Of a DNA stretch of 64,000 bases, positions 9,182 through 17,773 are shown one piece after another. The notes beneath the pieces were generated by a model, which worked only from the letters and a program-made list of their open reading frames with translations, was not told the DNA's origin and did no database searches. Position 1 is the stretch's first letter; every line of letters begins with the position of its first letter. The translations under genes and the position numbers were made by a program. Source of the DNA: Pseudomonas sp. CHM02 (GTDB taxonomy: Bacteria; Pseudomonadota; Gammaproteobacteria; Pseudomonadales; Pseudomonadaceae); NCBI RefSeq assembly GCF_000612585.1, contig NZ_JFCA01000011.1:1-64000 (forward strand), in the 5' to 3' direction.

Positions 9182-10125
9182 GCCGCTCTCCCCGCCGTTG
9201 GCAAATAGTCGCCCAGTGCCTGCGTCACACTTGGCGTCTGCAGCAAACCGCTGTGGTGCAGAAAACCGATGATGTTGCCGATCAGTGGGTGATGTCGGGT
9301 GATGGGGAAATACAGCGCGTTTATTTCTCCCCGCAGTGCATGGCGGATGCCGGGGCTGACGTCCAGGTGTTCGATCAGTTGCAGGTCGAAAGATTTCTGC
9401 AGGTCGTTGGTCAGGTAGTGGGTCATGAATGTCGGCAGGACAAGGGCGATGCTGTCGCGATCCTCCGGGCTCGCCGAGTGCCAGTAGAGACGCACCAGGC
9501 GTGTCCAGAATTGCGCATGACGTCCTTCGTCCGACAGGTGATCGGCCATCATCCCGCGTACCGACGGCTTGACGCTTTCGTCCTTGGCGAATGCGGCCAC
9601 GTCATGAGTCACGGTGTTCTCGGCAATGGCCACGCCAATCAGTTCAACGGCGTCACGCAGGTGCGCCGGTGCCTGCGCCTGTGCTGCCGGCAGGGCACGG
9701 CTGAGTTCGATCTGCGCCGGGAGGTCGAGTGGCTGTATACCGGTGGTTTCCACGGTCTGTTGGAGGAAGTCCAGCGCGACCAGGGCATGGTAATCCTCGT
9801 CCACCACGATGGTCATCGCGTCGTAGCGACAGGCGAGGGGAAAGGGCACGGCAAAGCGATTCTTGGCAATGCTGCGGGCGGTCTTGTCGACGATCTCGGT
9901 TTCGAAAATCACTACGTCATTGATGAATTTGTAGAAGCTTTGCACCAGCACAAAATCGCGCCATTGCGAGCAGTGTTCGAGAAACGTCGCACTGGCTACC
10001 AGTGGCTGACGACACAGTGGGTAGATCAGCTTGCTGTCGTTTTCCAGCATGCGGCGAGGACGTGTGCGGATGGTTGCGCGGCGCTCCCAATCCTCGGCGA
10101 TGGGGCGGTAGTCAGAGGCATTCAT
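9178..10125 (-). CDS. mgoC/pvfB: AurF-like diiron N-oxygenase, MgoC/PvfB
   Basis: 315 aa. The four-helix diiron oxygenase pattern is visible: IFETEIVDK, VVDEDYHALVAL, IAENTVTHD and DHLSDEGRHAQFW supply the Glu/His iron ligands of the AurF/CmlI family (PF11583 type), which oxidises amines to hydroxylamine or nitroso compounds. In the mgo/pvf pathway this enzyme makes the N-O bond of the signal. The start at 10125 overlaps the stop of the preceding gene (ATGA) and has AAGGGGAG just upstream. The longer frame to 10164 lies inside the neighbour and is not needed. The 3' end overlaps the NRPS start by ATGA. Confidence 0.92.
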   Translation of the reverse strand: MNASDYRPIAEDWERRATIRTRPRRMLENDSKLIYPLCRQPLVASATFLEHCSQWRDFVLVQSFYKFINDVVIFETEIVDKTARSIAKNRFAVPFPLACRYDAMTIVVDEDYHALVALDFLQQTVETTGIQPLDLPAQIELSRALPAAQAQAPAHLRDAVELIGVAIAENTVTHDVAAFAKDESVKPSVRGMMADHLSDEGRHAQFWTRLVRLYWHSASPEDRDSIALVLPTFMTHYLTNDLQKSFDLQLIEHLDVSPGIRHALRGEINALYFPITRHHPLIGNIIGFLHHSGLLQTPSVTQALGDYLPTAGRAA

Positions 10126-10880
10126 GGGTGCTCCCCTTGCAACGAGGCCCGCACGGTGTCCCAAAAGGTGATGCGGCTTTCTACGGCGTCGAGTGCGGCG
10201 CTATCGGCTTGATCCTTGCGGTTCGCATCGGTGCCAATCAGGCGTTGGAGCAACTGTTGCGCCGCCGGCTCATGGCCCTGGGTGTCCAACTCGATGTGGC
10301 GGTTCAGGTAATGGCCCAGGATGGGCGCCTCTCGGTCGATGATCCCGTTGCCGTGCAAAAGGCGTTCGAACAGGGTGGGGATGACACTTTCACGGCCGTG
10401 CAGGAACGTTGCGGCCACACAATGGGTAGGGGCGTTTAATGCGATGGACAAGGTGCTCTCGACGAAGCGGGCCACGCCATGTGGCGCATCGATCTGTTGC
10501 AAGGCCGCCAGGGCATCCACGCCCTGGCGTTGCAGCGTGATAAAGGTATCGATGGCGGCGGTGCTGGCGCCCACTTCGACCATCGCTTCCCGGTACAGCT
10601 CAAAGTGACTGCAATAGCCTCTCTGAGGATGCTCGTCCGACTCCTCGGCCAGTACGATCTCGTTGATCAGGCGGGCGGCGTGGGGATCGGCCGGGGGAAA
10701 CCACGGTAGCCGCGTGCAGGTCAGGTCCTGTTGCAGGCGTTTGGTGAGGGTCATGAAGTCCCAAACCGCAAATACATGGCTCTCCATGAAAAGTTGTAAC
10801 TTACCAAGTGAAGTTATTTCTTCAAATAACAGATGGCTGCATAACTGCTGTTTTTTTTGCTCAAGCAAAGTTTGATACAT
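10122..10880 (-). CDS. mgoB/pvfA: haem-oxygenase-like DUF3050 protein, MgoB/PvfA
   Basis: 252 aa, soluble, helical. FMESHVFAVWDFMTLTKRLQ and the later NRHIELDTQGHEPAAQQLL carry the His/Glu-rich motifs of DUF3050 proteins, a haem-oxygenase-like fold probably binding a dimetal centre. It is the first gene of the mgoBCAD/pvfABCD order and heads a minus-strand operon in which all junctions overlap or lie within about 20 bases. In homologous systems the gene is needed for normal signal output but its reaction is not settled. The ATG at 10880 has TATAGGC upstream as a modest ribosome site. Two inverted repeats sit in its leader (see the regulatory entries). Confidence 0.88.
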   Translation of the reverse strand: MYQTLLEQKKQQLCSHLLFEEITSLGKLQLFMESHVFAVWDFMTLTKRLQQDLTCTRLPWFPPADPHAARLINEIVLAEESDEHPQRGYCSHFELYREAMVEVGASTAAIDTFITLQRQGVDALAALQQIDAPHGVARFVESTLSIALNAPTHCVAATFLHGRESVIPTLFERLLHGNGIIDREAPILGHYLNRHIELDTQGHEPAAQQLLQRLIGTDANRKDQADSAALDAVESRITFWDTVRASLQGEHP

Positions 10881-11234
10881 GATTGATGCCTATAAGTTGT
10901 CGCAACTGCTCTTGAAGCAGTAATGGCTTTTGCAGCCGGAAGTAGACAGGTAGCGTTCAACCCAGCCACGCGCATGGCGCGCCATGGGCTGGCACGGTCA
11001 GTTGAGATGTTTGATGATCAGCGCAAGATAATAAGCTGGTTAAACGTTTGGATGAGCTTATAAGTGTATGAGATGTTTTTTCGAGAAGTTACGTGCGGTG
11101 AGCAAGTTGCTTTTAATCGTGGGAAGTTTCCCGGAAACAAGTGAGTTTATTTTAAGCGAGTTGTTAAATAGAGCGTATTGACGCGGAGCGCTCACTGAGG
11201 CGTGGAGGCTCCGCAATGCAGTGCGTTGGGAGAC
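10881..11234 (-). promoter_or_regulatory. control region of the mgo/pvf operon
   Basis: A 354-base gap with several symmetric elements: AGTTG-TCG-CAACT at 10895-10907; CTGCT-CTTGA-AGCAG at 10906-10920; a perfect 14-bp palindrome CATGGCGCGCCATG at 10973-10986 flanked by CCAGCC/GGCTGG (10962-10992); and GTTTCC-C-GGAAAC at 11126-11138. No convincing -35/-10 pair was found by eye. Homologous operons depend on the GacS/GacA system; whether these elements serve that or an autoregulatory input is unknown. GCGGAGC/GCTCCGC at 11183-11214 could end the upstream GntR transcript, though no T run follows. Confidence 0.5.
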
Positions 11235-11933
11235 CTATTTGTCGGCCGTTTCGAGGCCACTGAGATAGTGGGCGATCACCTCCATCCCACGCGTCAGGTG
11301 ATTGCGCAGTGTCAGGATGCTTTCGTCGATCTTCTTCTGCGCCACCAGGTTCAGCAGTTCGCGGTGATCTTCCTGGGATGTCTCGCCCAGCCCCATCGCC
11401 TCGAGGTTGAAACGCAAAAAGCGCTCCTCTTCATTCAAGCCGTGCTCAACCAGTTTGAGCAGCCGCTGGTTGGGGGCCTTGCCATACAAGACCATGTGGA
11501 ACAGTCGATTGAGGCGGCCGATCTCGGCGTAGTCTTTTTCTCGCTCCAGGGCATCGATATAGGCGTCCGCCTCGGCAATATCCTCGGCGGTCAGCAACGG
11601 CGCCGACAAGCGCAACGCCTCGGACTCCAGCAGCATGCGCAAGGCGTAGGTCTCAGCCGAGTTGTCTTCGATCAGCGGTGCAACCACAGCGCCCTTATGC
11701 GTCACCACATGCAGCAAAGACTGTGCTTCCAGTTGGCGCAAAGCCTCGCGCACCGGCATTCGGCTGACGCCGAACAGGCTGGCCAGTTCTTGCTGGCGCA
11801 TGGCGGTACCACACGGCAACCGGCCATCGAGAATGGCGTTGCGCAAGGTTTCTTCAATCACGGAGCGAGCAAGGTGGGCGGGAATAGGACCGCTGATCTT
11901 GATGCTGTTCAAAGGGTTCGGCTTCTGCGTCAC
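11235..11933 (-). CDS. GntR-family (FCD) transcriptional regulator
   Basis: 232 aa. The N-terminal winged helix-turn-helix (about 17-80) has LRNAILDGRLPCGTAMRQQ, LASLFGVSRMPVREALRQL and GAVVAPL. The C-terminal FCD ligand domain (about 95-220) has RMLLESEALRL, the metal-site type residues of RLNRLFHMVLY, and DHRELLNLV. It is transcribed away from a TauD/ABC transport cluster and probably controls it. A perfect 12-bp palindrome ATTGGATCCAAT lies 37 bases before its start, matching the operator type known for VanR-like FCD regulators, so autoregulation is likely. The effector is unknown; a substrate of the adjacent transporter is the natural guess. Confidence 0.88.
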   Translation of the reverse strand: MTQKPNPLNSIKISGPIPAHLARSVIEETLRNAILDGRLPCGTAMRQQELASLFGVSRMPVREALRQLEAQSLLHVVTHKGAVVAPLIEDNSAETYALRMLLESEALRLSAPLLTAEDIAEADAYIDALEREKDYAEIGRLNRLFHMVLYGKAPNQRLLKLVEHGLNEEERFLRFNLEAMGLGETSQEDHRELLNLVAQKKIDESILTLRNHLTRGMEVIAHYLSGLETADK

Positions 11934-11969
11934 GGTTACGCTATCCTCCTTATTAAAATGAGCTGGCTA

Positions 11970-11981
11970 ATTGGATCCAAT
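11970..11981. promoter_or_regulatory. VanR-type palindromic operator
   Basis: ATTGGATCCAAT is a perfect palindrome immediately upstream of the GntR gene. The same 12-mer type is the described operator of VanR of Caulobacter, another FCD-GntR protein. It probably represses gntR and perhaps the divergent operon. Confidence 0.6.
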
Positions 11982-12265
11982 GCACACTAGAGACTGCCTT
12001 CCGGCTTGTCAAACGGGCAAGGTTTTCGGCTTGTAAGCGGCTAAACACGCGGCTCTTGGCGCCCACGCAGTGGTTCTGCGACGTCTTACAGCCCGATGTC
12101 ATGTTGCTATGAACTCAACGTTCCGCTTCGCGGATTTATTCCATGACGGACGCCAACACCGAGTTCTCGCCGGAACATTCCTGTCTATGGATATTCACTA
12201 ACGGTATTTAAAATGCCGCTCTTATATCTATAAAGTCACTCTCCTGTCTGACCGGGAGTGTACTC
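11982..12265 (+). promoter_or_regulatory. intergenic promoter region of the TauD-ABC operon
   Basis: About 280 bases without a gene. The last 90 are AT-rich and contain TTATA-TC-TATAA (near 12222), a likely -10 region or operator for the plus-strand operon. GGGAG precedes the ATG at 12266. Nothing else recognisable was seen. Confidence 0.35.
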
Positions 12266-13159
12266 ATGTCCGCCGCCTCTACTGTTCCAACAGCGATCCC
12301 TGCCACCCAAACCTTCGAGATTCGCCCACTTCCCGGCAGCGTCGGCGCCGAGATCATCGGCCTGGACTTGACCCGTCCGGTTAACGACGAAGATTTCGCA
12401 CGCATTCACCGTGCGCACCTGGACCATCATGTCGTGGTCTTTCGCGACCAACGCATCACTCCCGAGCAACAGATCGCCTTCAGCCGTCGCTTCGGCGTGC
12501 TGCAGATCCACGTGCTCAAACAGTTCCTGCTGGCCAACCATCCGGAAATCCTGATCGTCTCCAACATCATCGAAAACGGCCAATCCATCGGCCTGGGTGA
12601 CGCGGGCAAATTCTGGCATTCGGACCTGTCCTATAAAGAACTGCCGAGCCTGGGCTCGATGCTGCACGCTCAGGAGCTGCCCTCTGAAGGCGGCGACACC
12701 CTGTTCGCCGATATGCACAAAGCCTGGGACCAATTGCCCGAGCACCTGCGCAAAGCCGTCGAAGGCCGCAGTGCCGCCCACTCCTACACCGCGCGCTACA
12801 GCGAAACCAAATTCGAAGGCAACTGGCGCCCCACGCTGACCCCCGAGCAGCTTGCCCAGGTAGCGGAAGTCGTGCACCCCGTCGTGCGCACCCACCCGGA
12901 AAACGGCCGCAAAGCGCTGTTCGTCAGTGAAGGTTTCACCACCCGTATCGTCGGCCTGCCGGAAGACGAAAGCCGCGACCTGCTGGCCCAACTCTATGCC
13001 CACAGCGTGTTGCCGCAAAACATCTACCGCCACCAATGGCAGCCCCACGACCTGGTGTTCTGGGACAACCGCTCGCTGATCCACCTGGCCGCCGGTTGCC
13101 CGAGCTATCTGCGCCGCAAACTGTACCGCACCACCATCCAGGGCGATGCGCCTTTCTGA
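12266..13159 (+). CDS. TauD/TfdA-family 2-oxoglutarate dioxygenase
   Basis: 297 aa, usual family length. The facial triad is visible: proximal His and Asp in FWHSDLSY (about 117-119) and distal His in RSLIHLAAG, with the 2-oxoglutarate-binding Arg in YRTTI near the end. The start region RPLPGSVGAEIIGLDLT is typical. Family members hydroxylate taurine, other sulfonates or 2,4-D and release sulfite or glyoxylate. The gene heads an operon with an ABC uptake system for such anions, so it probably oxidises what the transporter brings in. The substrate cannot be read from sequence. Control by a GntR protein rather than a LysR such as CysB/Cbl is noteworthy. Confidence 0.88.
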   Translation: MSAASTVPTAIPATQTFEIRPLPGSVGAEIIGLDLTRPVNDEDFARIHRAHLDHHVVVFRDQRITPEQQIAFSRRFGVLQIHVLKQFLLANHPEILIVSNIIENGQSIGLGDAGKFWHSDLSYKELPSLGSMLHAQELPSEGGDTLFADMHKAWDQLPEHLRKAVEGRSAAHSYTARYSETKFEGNWRPTLTPEQLAQVAEVVHPVVRTHPENGRKALFVSEGFTTRIVGLPEDESRDLLAQLYAHSVLPQNIYRHQWQPHDLVFWDNRSLIHLAAGCPSYLRRKLYRTTIQGDAPF

Positions 13160-13173
13160 TTCGGAGCATGACC

Positions 13174-14199
13174 ATGTCCAGGAACATTCCATTTGCACGG
13201 CTGGCCGCGTCCGTCGGCCTGGGTATCAGCCTGCTGGCCGGCAGCCTGGTCGCGCCAGCGGCTGCGCAGGCCGAAGGTGAGATTCGCATTGCCGAGCAGT
13301 TCGGCATCGTCTACCTGTTGCTCAACGTGGTGCGCGACCAGAACCTGATCGAGAAATACGGCAAGCAGGAAGGCATCGACATCAAGGTCGACTGGACCCA
13401 ATTGTCCGGTGGCGCCGCCGTCAATGACGCGCTGCTCTCCGGCTCCATCGACATTGCCGGTGCCGGTGTCGGCCCGCTGCTGACCATCTGGGACCGCACC
13501 CACGGCAAGCAGAACGTCAAGGCTGTCGCTTCCCTGGGCAACTTCCCGTACTACCTGGTCAGCAACAACCCCAAGGTCAAGACCATCGCCGATTTCACCG
13601 AGAAGGACCGCATTGCCGTACCGGCGGTGGGCGTGTCGGTGCAGTCACGCTTCCTGCAATACGCGGCGGCCAAGCAATGGGGTGACAAGGAATTCAATCG
13701 TCTCGACAAATACACCGTTGCCGTCCCGCACCCGGATGCCACCGCAGCGCTGATCGCTGGCGGCACTGAACTGACCGGGCACTTTTCCAACCCGCCGTTC
13801 CAGGACCAGGCCCTGGCCAACCCGAACGTGCATGTGGTGCTGAACACCTACGACCTGCTCGGCCCGAACTCGCCGACAGTGCTGTTCGCTACCGAGAAAT
13901 TTCGCAACGACAACCCGAAAACCTACAAGGCGTTCGTCGAGGCATTGACCGAAGCGGCGCAGTTCGCCCAGAACGATAAAGGCGCCGCGGCCGACACTTA
14001 CATCCGCGTCACCAAAGCCAAGATCGACCGCGCCGAGCTGCTGAAAATCATCGACAACCCGCAGTTCGAATTCAGCGTCACGCCGAAAAACACCTACCCG
14101 CTGGCGGAATTCCTCTACCGCGTCGGCGCCATCAAGAACAAGCCTGAATCGTGGAAGGACTATTTCTTCCAGGACGCCAAGCCCCTGCAAGGAAGTTGA
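13174..14199 (+). CDS. ABC transporter periplasmic substrate-binding protein (TauA/SsuA/NMT1-like)
   Basis: 341 aa. A Sec signal peptide (LAASVGLGISLLAG up to AAAQA) precedes an NMT1/OMI-like binding protein: IRIAEQFGIVYLLLNVVRDQ, LSGGAAVNDALLSGSIDIAGA, and GPLLTIWDRTHG. This class binds sulfonates, nitrate, thiamine precursors or aromatic anions. GGAG lies 7 bases before the ATG at 13174; an ATG six bases earlier is too close to that site. It lies 14 bases after the dioxygenase and directly before the ATPase and permease genes, completing a three-part importer. Confidence 0.87.
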   Translation: MSRNIPFARLAASVGLGISLLAGSLVAPAAAQAEGEIRIAEQFGIVYLLLNVVRDQNLIEKYGKQEGIDIKVDWTQLSGGAAVNDALLSGSIDIAGAGVGPLLTIWDRTHGKQNVKAVASLGNFPYYLVSNNPKVKTIADFTEKDRIAVPAVGVSVQSRFLQYAAAKQWGDKEFNRLDKYTVAVPHPDATAALIAGGTELTGHFSNPPFQDQALANPNVHVVLNTYDLLGPNSPTVLFATEKFRNDNPKTYKAFVEALTEAAQFAQNDKGAAADTYIRVTKAKIDRAELLKIIDNPQFEFSVTPKNTYPLAEFLYRVGAIKNKPESWKDYFFQDAKPLQGS

Positions 14200-14200
14200 A

Positions 14201-15052
14201 ATGAACGCGCCCTTGCAAGGCCACACGGCCAGCAACCTGCACACCACTGCCCCGTTGCTGGCGGTGGATAACGTCAGCCTGGAATACCGCACCCCCGAGC
14301 GCGTGGTGCGGGCCACCCACCAGGTGAGTTTCGAGATCGACCCGGCCGACCGCTATGTGCTGCTCGGACCTTCGGGTTGCGGTAAGTCCACCTTGCTCAA
14401 ATCCATCGCCGGGTTTATCAAACCCAGCGAAGGCGAGATCCGCCTGTTGGGGCAGAAGGTCGACCAACCGGGCCCGGACCGTATCGTGGTGTTCCAGGAA
14501 TTCGACCAACTGCCACCGTGGAAAACCGTCAAACAGAACGTGATGTTTCCGCTGCTGGCCTCGAAAACCCTGAAGCGCGCCGAAGCCGAAGAACGTGCAT
14601 TGCACTACCTCGACAAAGTCGGCCTCACGGCCTTTGCCGACGCCTATCCACACACCCTTTCCGGCGGTATGAAAGCCCGCGTCGCCATCGCCCGAGCCCT
14701 GGCCATGCAGCCGAAAATCCTGCTGATGGACGAACCCTTCGCCGCCCTCGACGCCCTGACCCGGCGCAAGATGCAGGAAGAGTTGCTGCTGCTCTGGGAA
14801 GAGGTGCGCTTCACCCTGTTGTTCGTCACCCACTCCATCGAAGAAGCATTGGTGGTGGGCAATCGCATCCTGTTGCTGTCGCCTCATCCAGGGCGGGTGC
14901 GCGCGGAAATCCACAGCCATCAATACGACCTGCACAGCCTCGGCGGTGTGGACTTCCAGGCGTCGGCGCGGCGCATTCATCGCCTGCTGTTCGATGAAGC
15001 GCCCGAGGCCGAACGTGAGTTGGGTTTCGCCGATATCCGCATCGCTTACTGA
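14201..15052 (+). CDS. ABC transporter ATP-binding protein (TauB/SsuB-like)
   Basis: 283 aa ATPase of the nitrate/sulfonate/taurine importer class. Walker A GPSGCGKST (about 58-66), Q-loop VVFQEFDQLPPW, signature LSGGMKAR, Walker B ILLMDEPF and switch VTHS are intact. It couples ATP hydrolysis to uptake with the permease encoded next. The start is one base after the binding-protein stop, so translation is coupled. Confidence 0.9.
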   Translation: MNAPLQGHTASNLHTTAPLLAVDNVSLEYRTPERVVRATHQVSFEIDPADRYVLLGPSGCGKSTLLKSIAGFIKPSEGEIRLLGQKVDQPGPDRIVVFQEFDQLPPWKTVKQNVMFPLLASKTLKRAEAEERALHYLDKVGLTAFADAYPHTLSGGMKARVAIARALAMQPKILLMDEPFAALDALTRRKMQEELLLLWEEVRFTLLFVTHSIEEALVVGNRILLLSPHPGRVRAEIHSHQYDLHSLGGVDFQASARRIHRLLFDEAPEAERELGFADIRIAY

Positions 15053-15063
15053 AGGTACAACCC

Positions 15064-15912
15064 ATGCGCCAGGAATACGAAATCACCCTCGAGCCGTTGC
15101 TCAGTGTCCCCGTGGAACGCGAGCTGCCGCTGCGCCAACGTTTGTGGCAACAAGGCTGGCTGCGCAAGGGCCTGATCCTGATCGTGCTCGCAATCCTCTG
15201 GGAAGCCGTTGCGCGGTATCAGAACAATGACCTGTTACTGCCGAGTTTTCTGCAGACCGCTCACGCACTGTACGACGGCCTGCTCAGTGGCGAACTGCTG
15301 AGCAAGGTGAGCATCTCGCTGGTGGTGCTGATCAAGGGTTACCTGATCGGCATCGTACTGGCGTTCGCCCTGACCACCTTGGCGGTATCGACCCAACTGG
15401 GCCGCGATCTGCTGAGCACCCTGACCTCGATGTTCAACCCGCTGCCGGCGATTGCCTTGCTGCCGCTGGCGCTGCTGTGGTTTGGCCTGGGGCAGAACAG
15501 CCTGATTTTCGTGCTGGTGCATTCGGTGTTGTGGGCGCTGGCGCTCAACACTTACTCAGGCTTCCTCGGCGTGTCCGAAACCCTGCGCATGGCCGGGCGC
15601 AACTATGGCCTCAAGGGCATGCGGTTTGTGCTGTTCATCCTGATCCCGGCGGCGCTGCCGTCGATCCTCGCGGGCCTCAAGATCGGCTGGGCATTTGCCT
15701 GGCGCACGCTGATCGCGGCCGAACTGGTATTCGGCGCCACCAGCGGCAAGGGTGGCCTGGGGTGGTACATCTTCCAGAACCGCAACGAGCTGTATACCGA
15801 CAAGGTGTTTGCCGGGTTGGCGGTGGTGATCCTGATCGGGCTGCTTGTGGAAAACCTGGTGTTTGATACGTTCGAGCGCATGACCGTGAAGCGCTGGGGC
15901 ATGCAGCGCTAA
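15064..15912 (+). CDS. ABC transporter permease (TauC/SsuC-like)
   Basis: 282 aa inner-membrane protein with about six hydrophobic segments (first around LRKGLILIVLAILWEAVA) and a typical EAA-type cytoplasmic loop (MAGRNYGLKGMRFVLFILIPAALP). It is the translocation subunit of the preceding importer; the gap to the ATPase gene is 11 bases. It ends the operon; a short CTGACG/CGTCAG hairpin at 15964-15984 follows. Confidence 0.88.
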   Translation: MRQEYEITLEPLLSVPVERELPLRQRLWQQGWLRKGLILIVLAILWEAVARYQNNDLLLPSFLQTAHALYDGLLSGELLSKVSISLVVLIKGYLIGIVLAFALTTLAVSTQLGRDLLSTLTSMFNPLPAIALLPLALLWFGLGQNSLIFVLVHSVLWALALNTYSGFLGVSETLRMAGRNYGLKGMRFVLFILIPAALPSILAGLKIGWAFAWRTLIAAELVFGATSGKGGLGWYIFQNRNELYTDKVFAGLAVVILIGLLVENLVFDTFERMTVKRWGMQR

Positions 15913-16011
15913 ACAGGAATGATTGCTCTTTGTCCGCCGTGAACCCGATAATGCCGGCCAAATCTGACGTCGCCCTGGCGTCAGGTGTGCCCGGTAAAAG
16001 GATTTACGACG

Positions 16012-16638
16012 ATGCGGTTTTTTGTTTTGGCGGCGGCTTTGTGTTTGTCGACTTCGGTTCTGGCGGAATTCGTGCCTGAAGTGGTCACCATGTCCAAGCC
16101 GCTGTACCCCAGCCACCTGATAGCCACCCAGGGGCACGCACGCATCAGCCTGAACATTCATAACGACGGTACGGTCAGCGACGTCAAAGCGCTCAGCGCC
16201 ACCAAGCCGGCGTTTGGTGAAGCCGCCGTGGCGGCGGCCACGCTATGGCGTTTCAAGCCCTGGACGGTAGAGGCCGATCGGCCCGCAGTGCTCGAGGCGC
16301 AAAACGATATGGTGTTCACACCCGAACCGGTGAGAAAGGAAACCACTCAACTGACCTTTACCCAGACCACCTACCAATCCTGCAGCGCGCTGACCGAAGA
16401 AGTCAGCCAGTTCCGTCGCGAACATCCCACGCGCCCCTTGATCGCAATGAAGAGCTTTGCCATTACCCGAGTCGCGGTGATGTTCCCGGCGCTGAGCGGT
16501 AAGAGCGACTACAACGAAGGCCTGACCCGCGCCGACGAACTGGAAAATGCCCTGCCGGACATCGTGCGCAAATGCCAGGCCCATCCCAAAGCCGCCTTTG
16601 CGGACTACCTGCCCCGCAACGTGAAGCGTTACCTGTAA
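16012..16638 (+). CDS. periplasmic protein with TonB C-terminal-like domain
   Basis: 208 aa. A signal peptide (FFVLAAALCLSTSVLA) is followed by a TonB-CTD-like stretch: PLYPSHLIATQGHARISLNIHNDGTVSD, then AVAAATLWRFKPW, the usual YP..A....G.V.....DG.V pattern. The rest (about 110-208) is not recognised. It lacks the N-terminal membrane anchor and Pro-rich linker of a true TonB, so it is a secreted TonB-like protein of unknown role. The start at 16012 (not 15985) is chosen because it begins the signal peptide and has AAGGA upstream. Confidence 0.7.
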   Translation: MRFFVLAAALCLSTSVLAEFVPEVVTMSKPLYPSHLIATQGHARISLNIHNDGTVSDVKALSATKPAFGEAAVAAATLWRFKPWTVEADRPAVLEAQNDMVFTPEPVRKETTQLTFTQTTYQSCSALTEEVSQFRREHPTRPLIAMKSFAITRVAVMFPALSGKSDYNEGLTRADELENALPDIVRKCQAHPKAAFADYLPRNVKRYL

Positions 16639-16690
16639 AGCCTGCTACGATTGCGCTCAATTCACGCCCTGTTGATCACGAGTGCTTGGC

Positions 16691-17611
16691 ATGCAACTAC
16701 CGGACATGAACCTGCTGGTCGCCCTCGACGCGTTGCTCGACGAGGGCAGCGTGGTCGGCGCCGCGCGACGGATGAACCTGAGCCCGGCGGCCATGAGCCG
16801 TACCCTGACGCGTATTCGCGACGCCGTCGGCGACCCGATCCTGGTGCGTGCCGGTCGTGGCCTGGTGCCCACGCCCAAGGCGCTGCAGTTGCAAGGCCAG
16901 GTGCGCAACGTGGTGGAGCAGGCGGCGCTGTTGTTTCGCTCGGCGGACCAAGTGGACCTGAGTACGTTGCGCCGCCGCTTCAGCGTGCGCGCCAATGACT
17001 TTTTCATCGGTGTGTATGGCGGACGCCTGTTCGACACCATGGAGCGCATGGCCCCACTGTGCGAGCTGTGCTTCGTGCCCGAAGGCGACACCGACGACGA
17101 GGCCCTGCGTGAAGGACGCCTTGACTTGCGCGTGAGCAACACCATGCCGGTCAGCCCCGAAGTGAAGGTGCAGAACCTGTTCTCCACCACCTTCGTCGGC
17201 CTGGCGCGGGAAGACCATCCATTGTTCGACGAAGAAATCACCGCGGCCCGTTTTGCCAGCTACTCGCACATCAGCATCTCGCGGCGCGGCATCGCCCGAG
17301 GGCCGATCGACACGGCACTGAATGCCCAGGGGCTGGAGCGCCGCGTGGCGATGATCGCCCCGGGCTTCCACGGCGCGATGTTCATGCTGCCGGATTCCGA
17401 CCTGCTGCTGCCGGTGCCCAAGGAAGCGCTGTTGAGCGCCAATCGGCTGAAACTGCCACTGCGTGCATTCGCCTTGCCGATCTCGCTGCCGACGCTGGTA
17501 TTGGCCCAGTCCTGGCACCCACGATTCGATAAAGACCCCGCCCACAAATGGCTACGCGAAACCATGCGCGAAAGTTGCCAAGCCTCCTGGCTAGAAGCCC
17601 AGCCCACCTGA
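16691..17611 (+). CDS. LysR-family transcriptional regulator
   Basis: 306 aa. The N-terminal winged HTH is LVALDALLDEGSVVGAARRM then LSPAAMSRTLTRIRDAVGDP; the LysR substrate domain follows from about residue 90. The opening MNLLVALDALLDEGSV.GAA resembles NodD/SyrM-like LysR members. A GTG nine bases upstream (16682) is an alternative start. It is followed after a REP palindrome by an MFS/HlyD/OMF exporter on the same strand, which it may regulate. No operator was identified. Confidence 0.87.
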   Translation: MQLPDMNLLVALDALLDEGSVVGAARRMNLSPAAMSRTLTRIRDAVGDPILVRAGRGLVPTPKALQLQGQVRNVVEQAALLFRSADQVDLSTLRRRFSVRANDFFIGVYGGRLFDTMERMAPLCELCFVPEGDTDDEALREGRLDLRVSNTMPVSPEVKVQNLFSTTFVGLAREDHPLFDEEITAARFASYSHISISRRGIARGPIDTALNAQGLERRVAMIAPGFHGAMFMLPDSDLLLPVPKEALLSANRLKLPLRAFALPISLPTLVLAQSWHPRFDKDPAHKWLRETMRESCQASWLEAQPT

Positions 17612-17624
17612 CACCCACGACCCC

Positions 17625-17652
17625 TGTAGGCGCCGGCAAGCCGGCTCCTACA
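17625..17652. repeat. REP palindrome
   Basis: TGTAGGCGCCGGC and CCGGCTCCTACA pair around AAG. It is a solitary copy of the short GTAGGAGCCGGC-type extragenic palindrome common in fluorescent pseudomonads. Confidence 0.75.
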
Positions 17653-17773
17653 CGAAATCAGAGTGAGCTCAGGATTGCGTCTGGTGCAGTTATATCCTGC
17701 CAACAAGTAACTTTTTGGCATGTTTGCGCCTGATTAAACTGCTCGGGTATTTACCATTCCGAGTTACCTGTTC

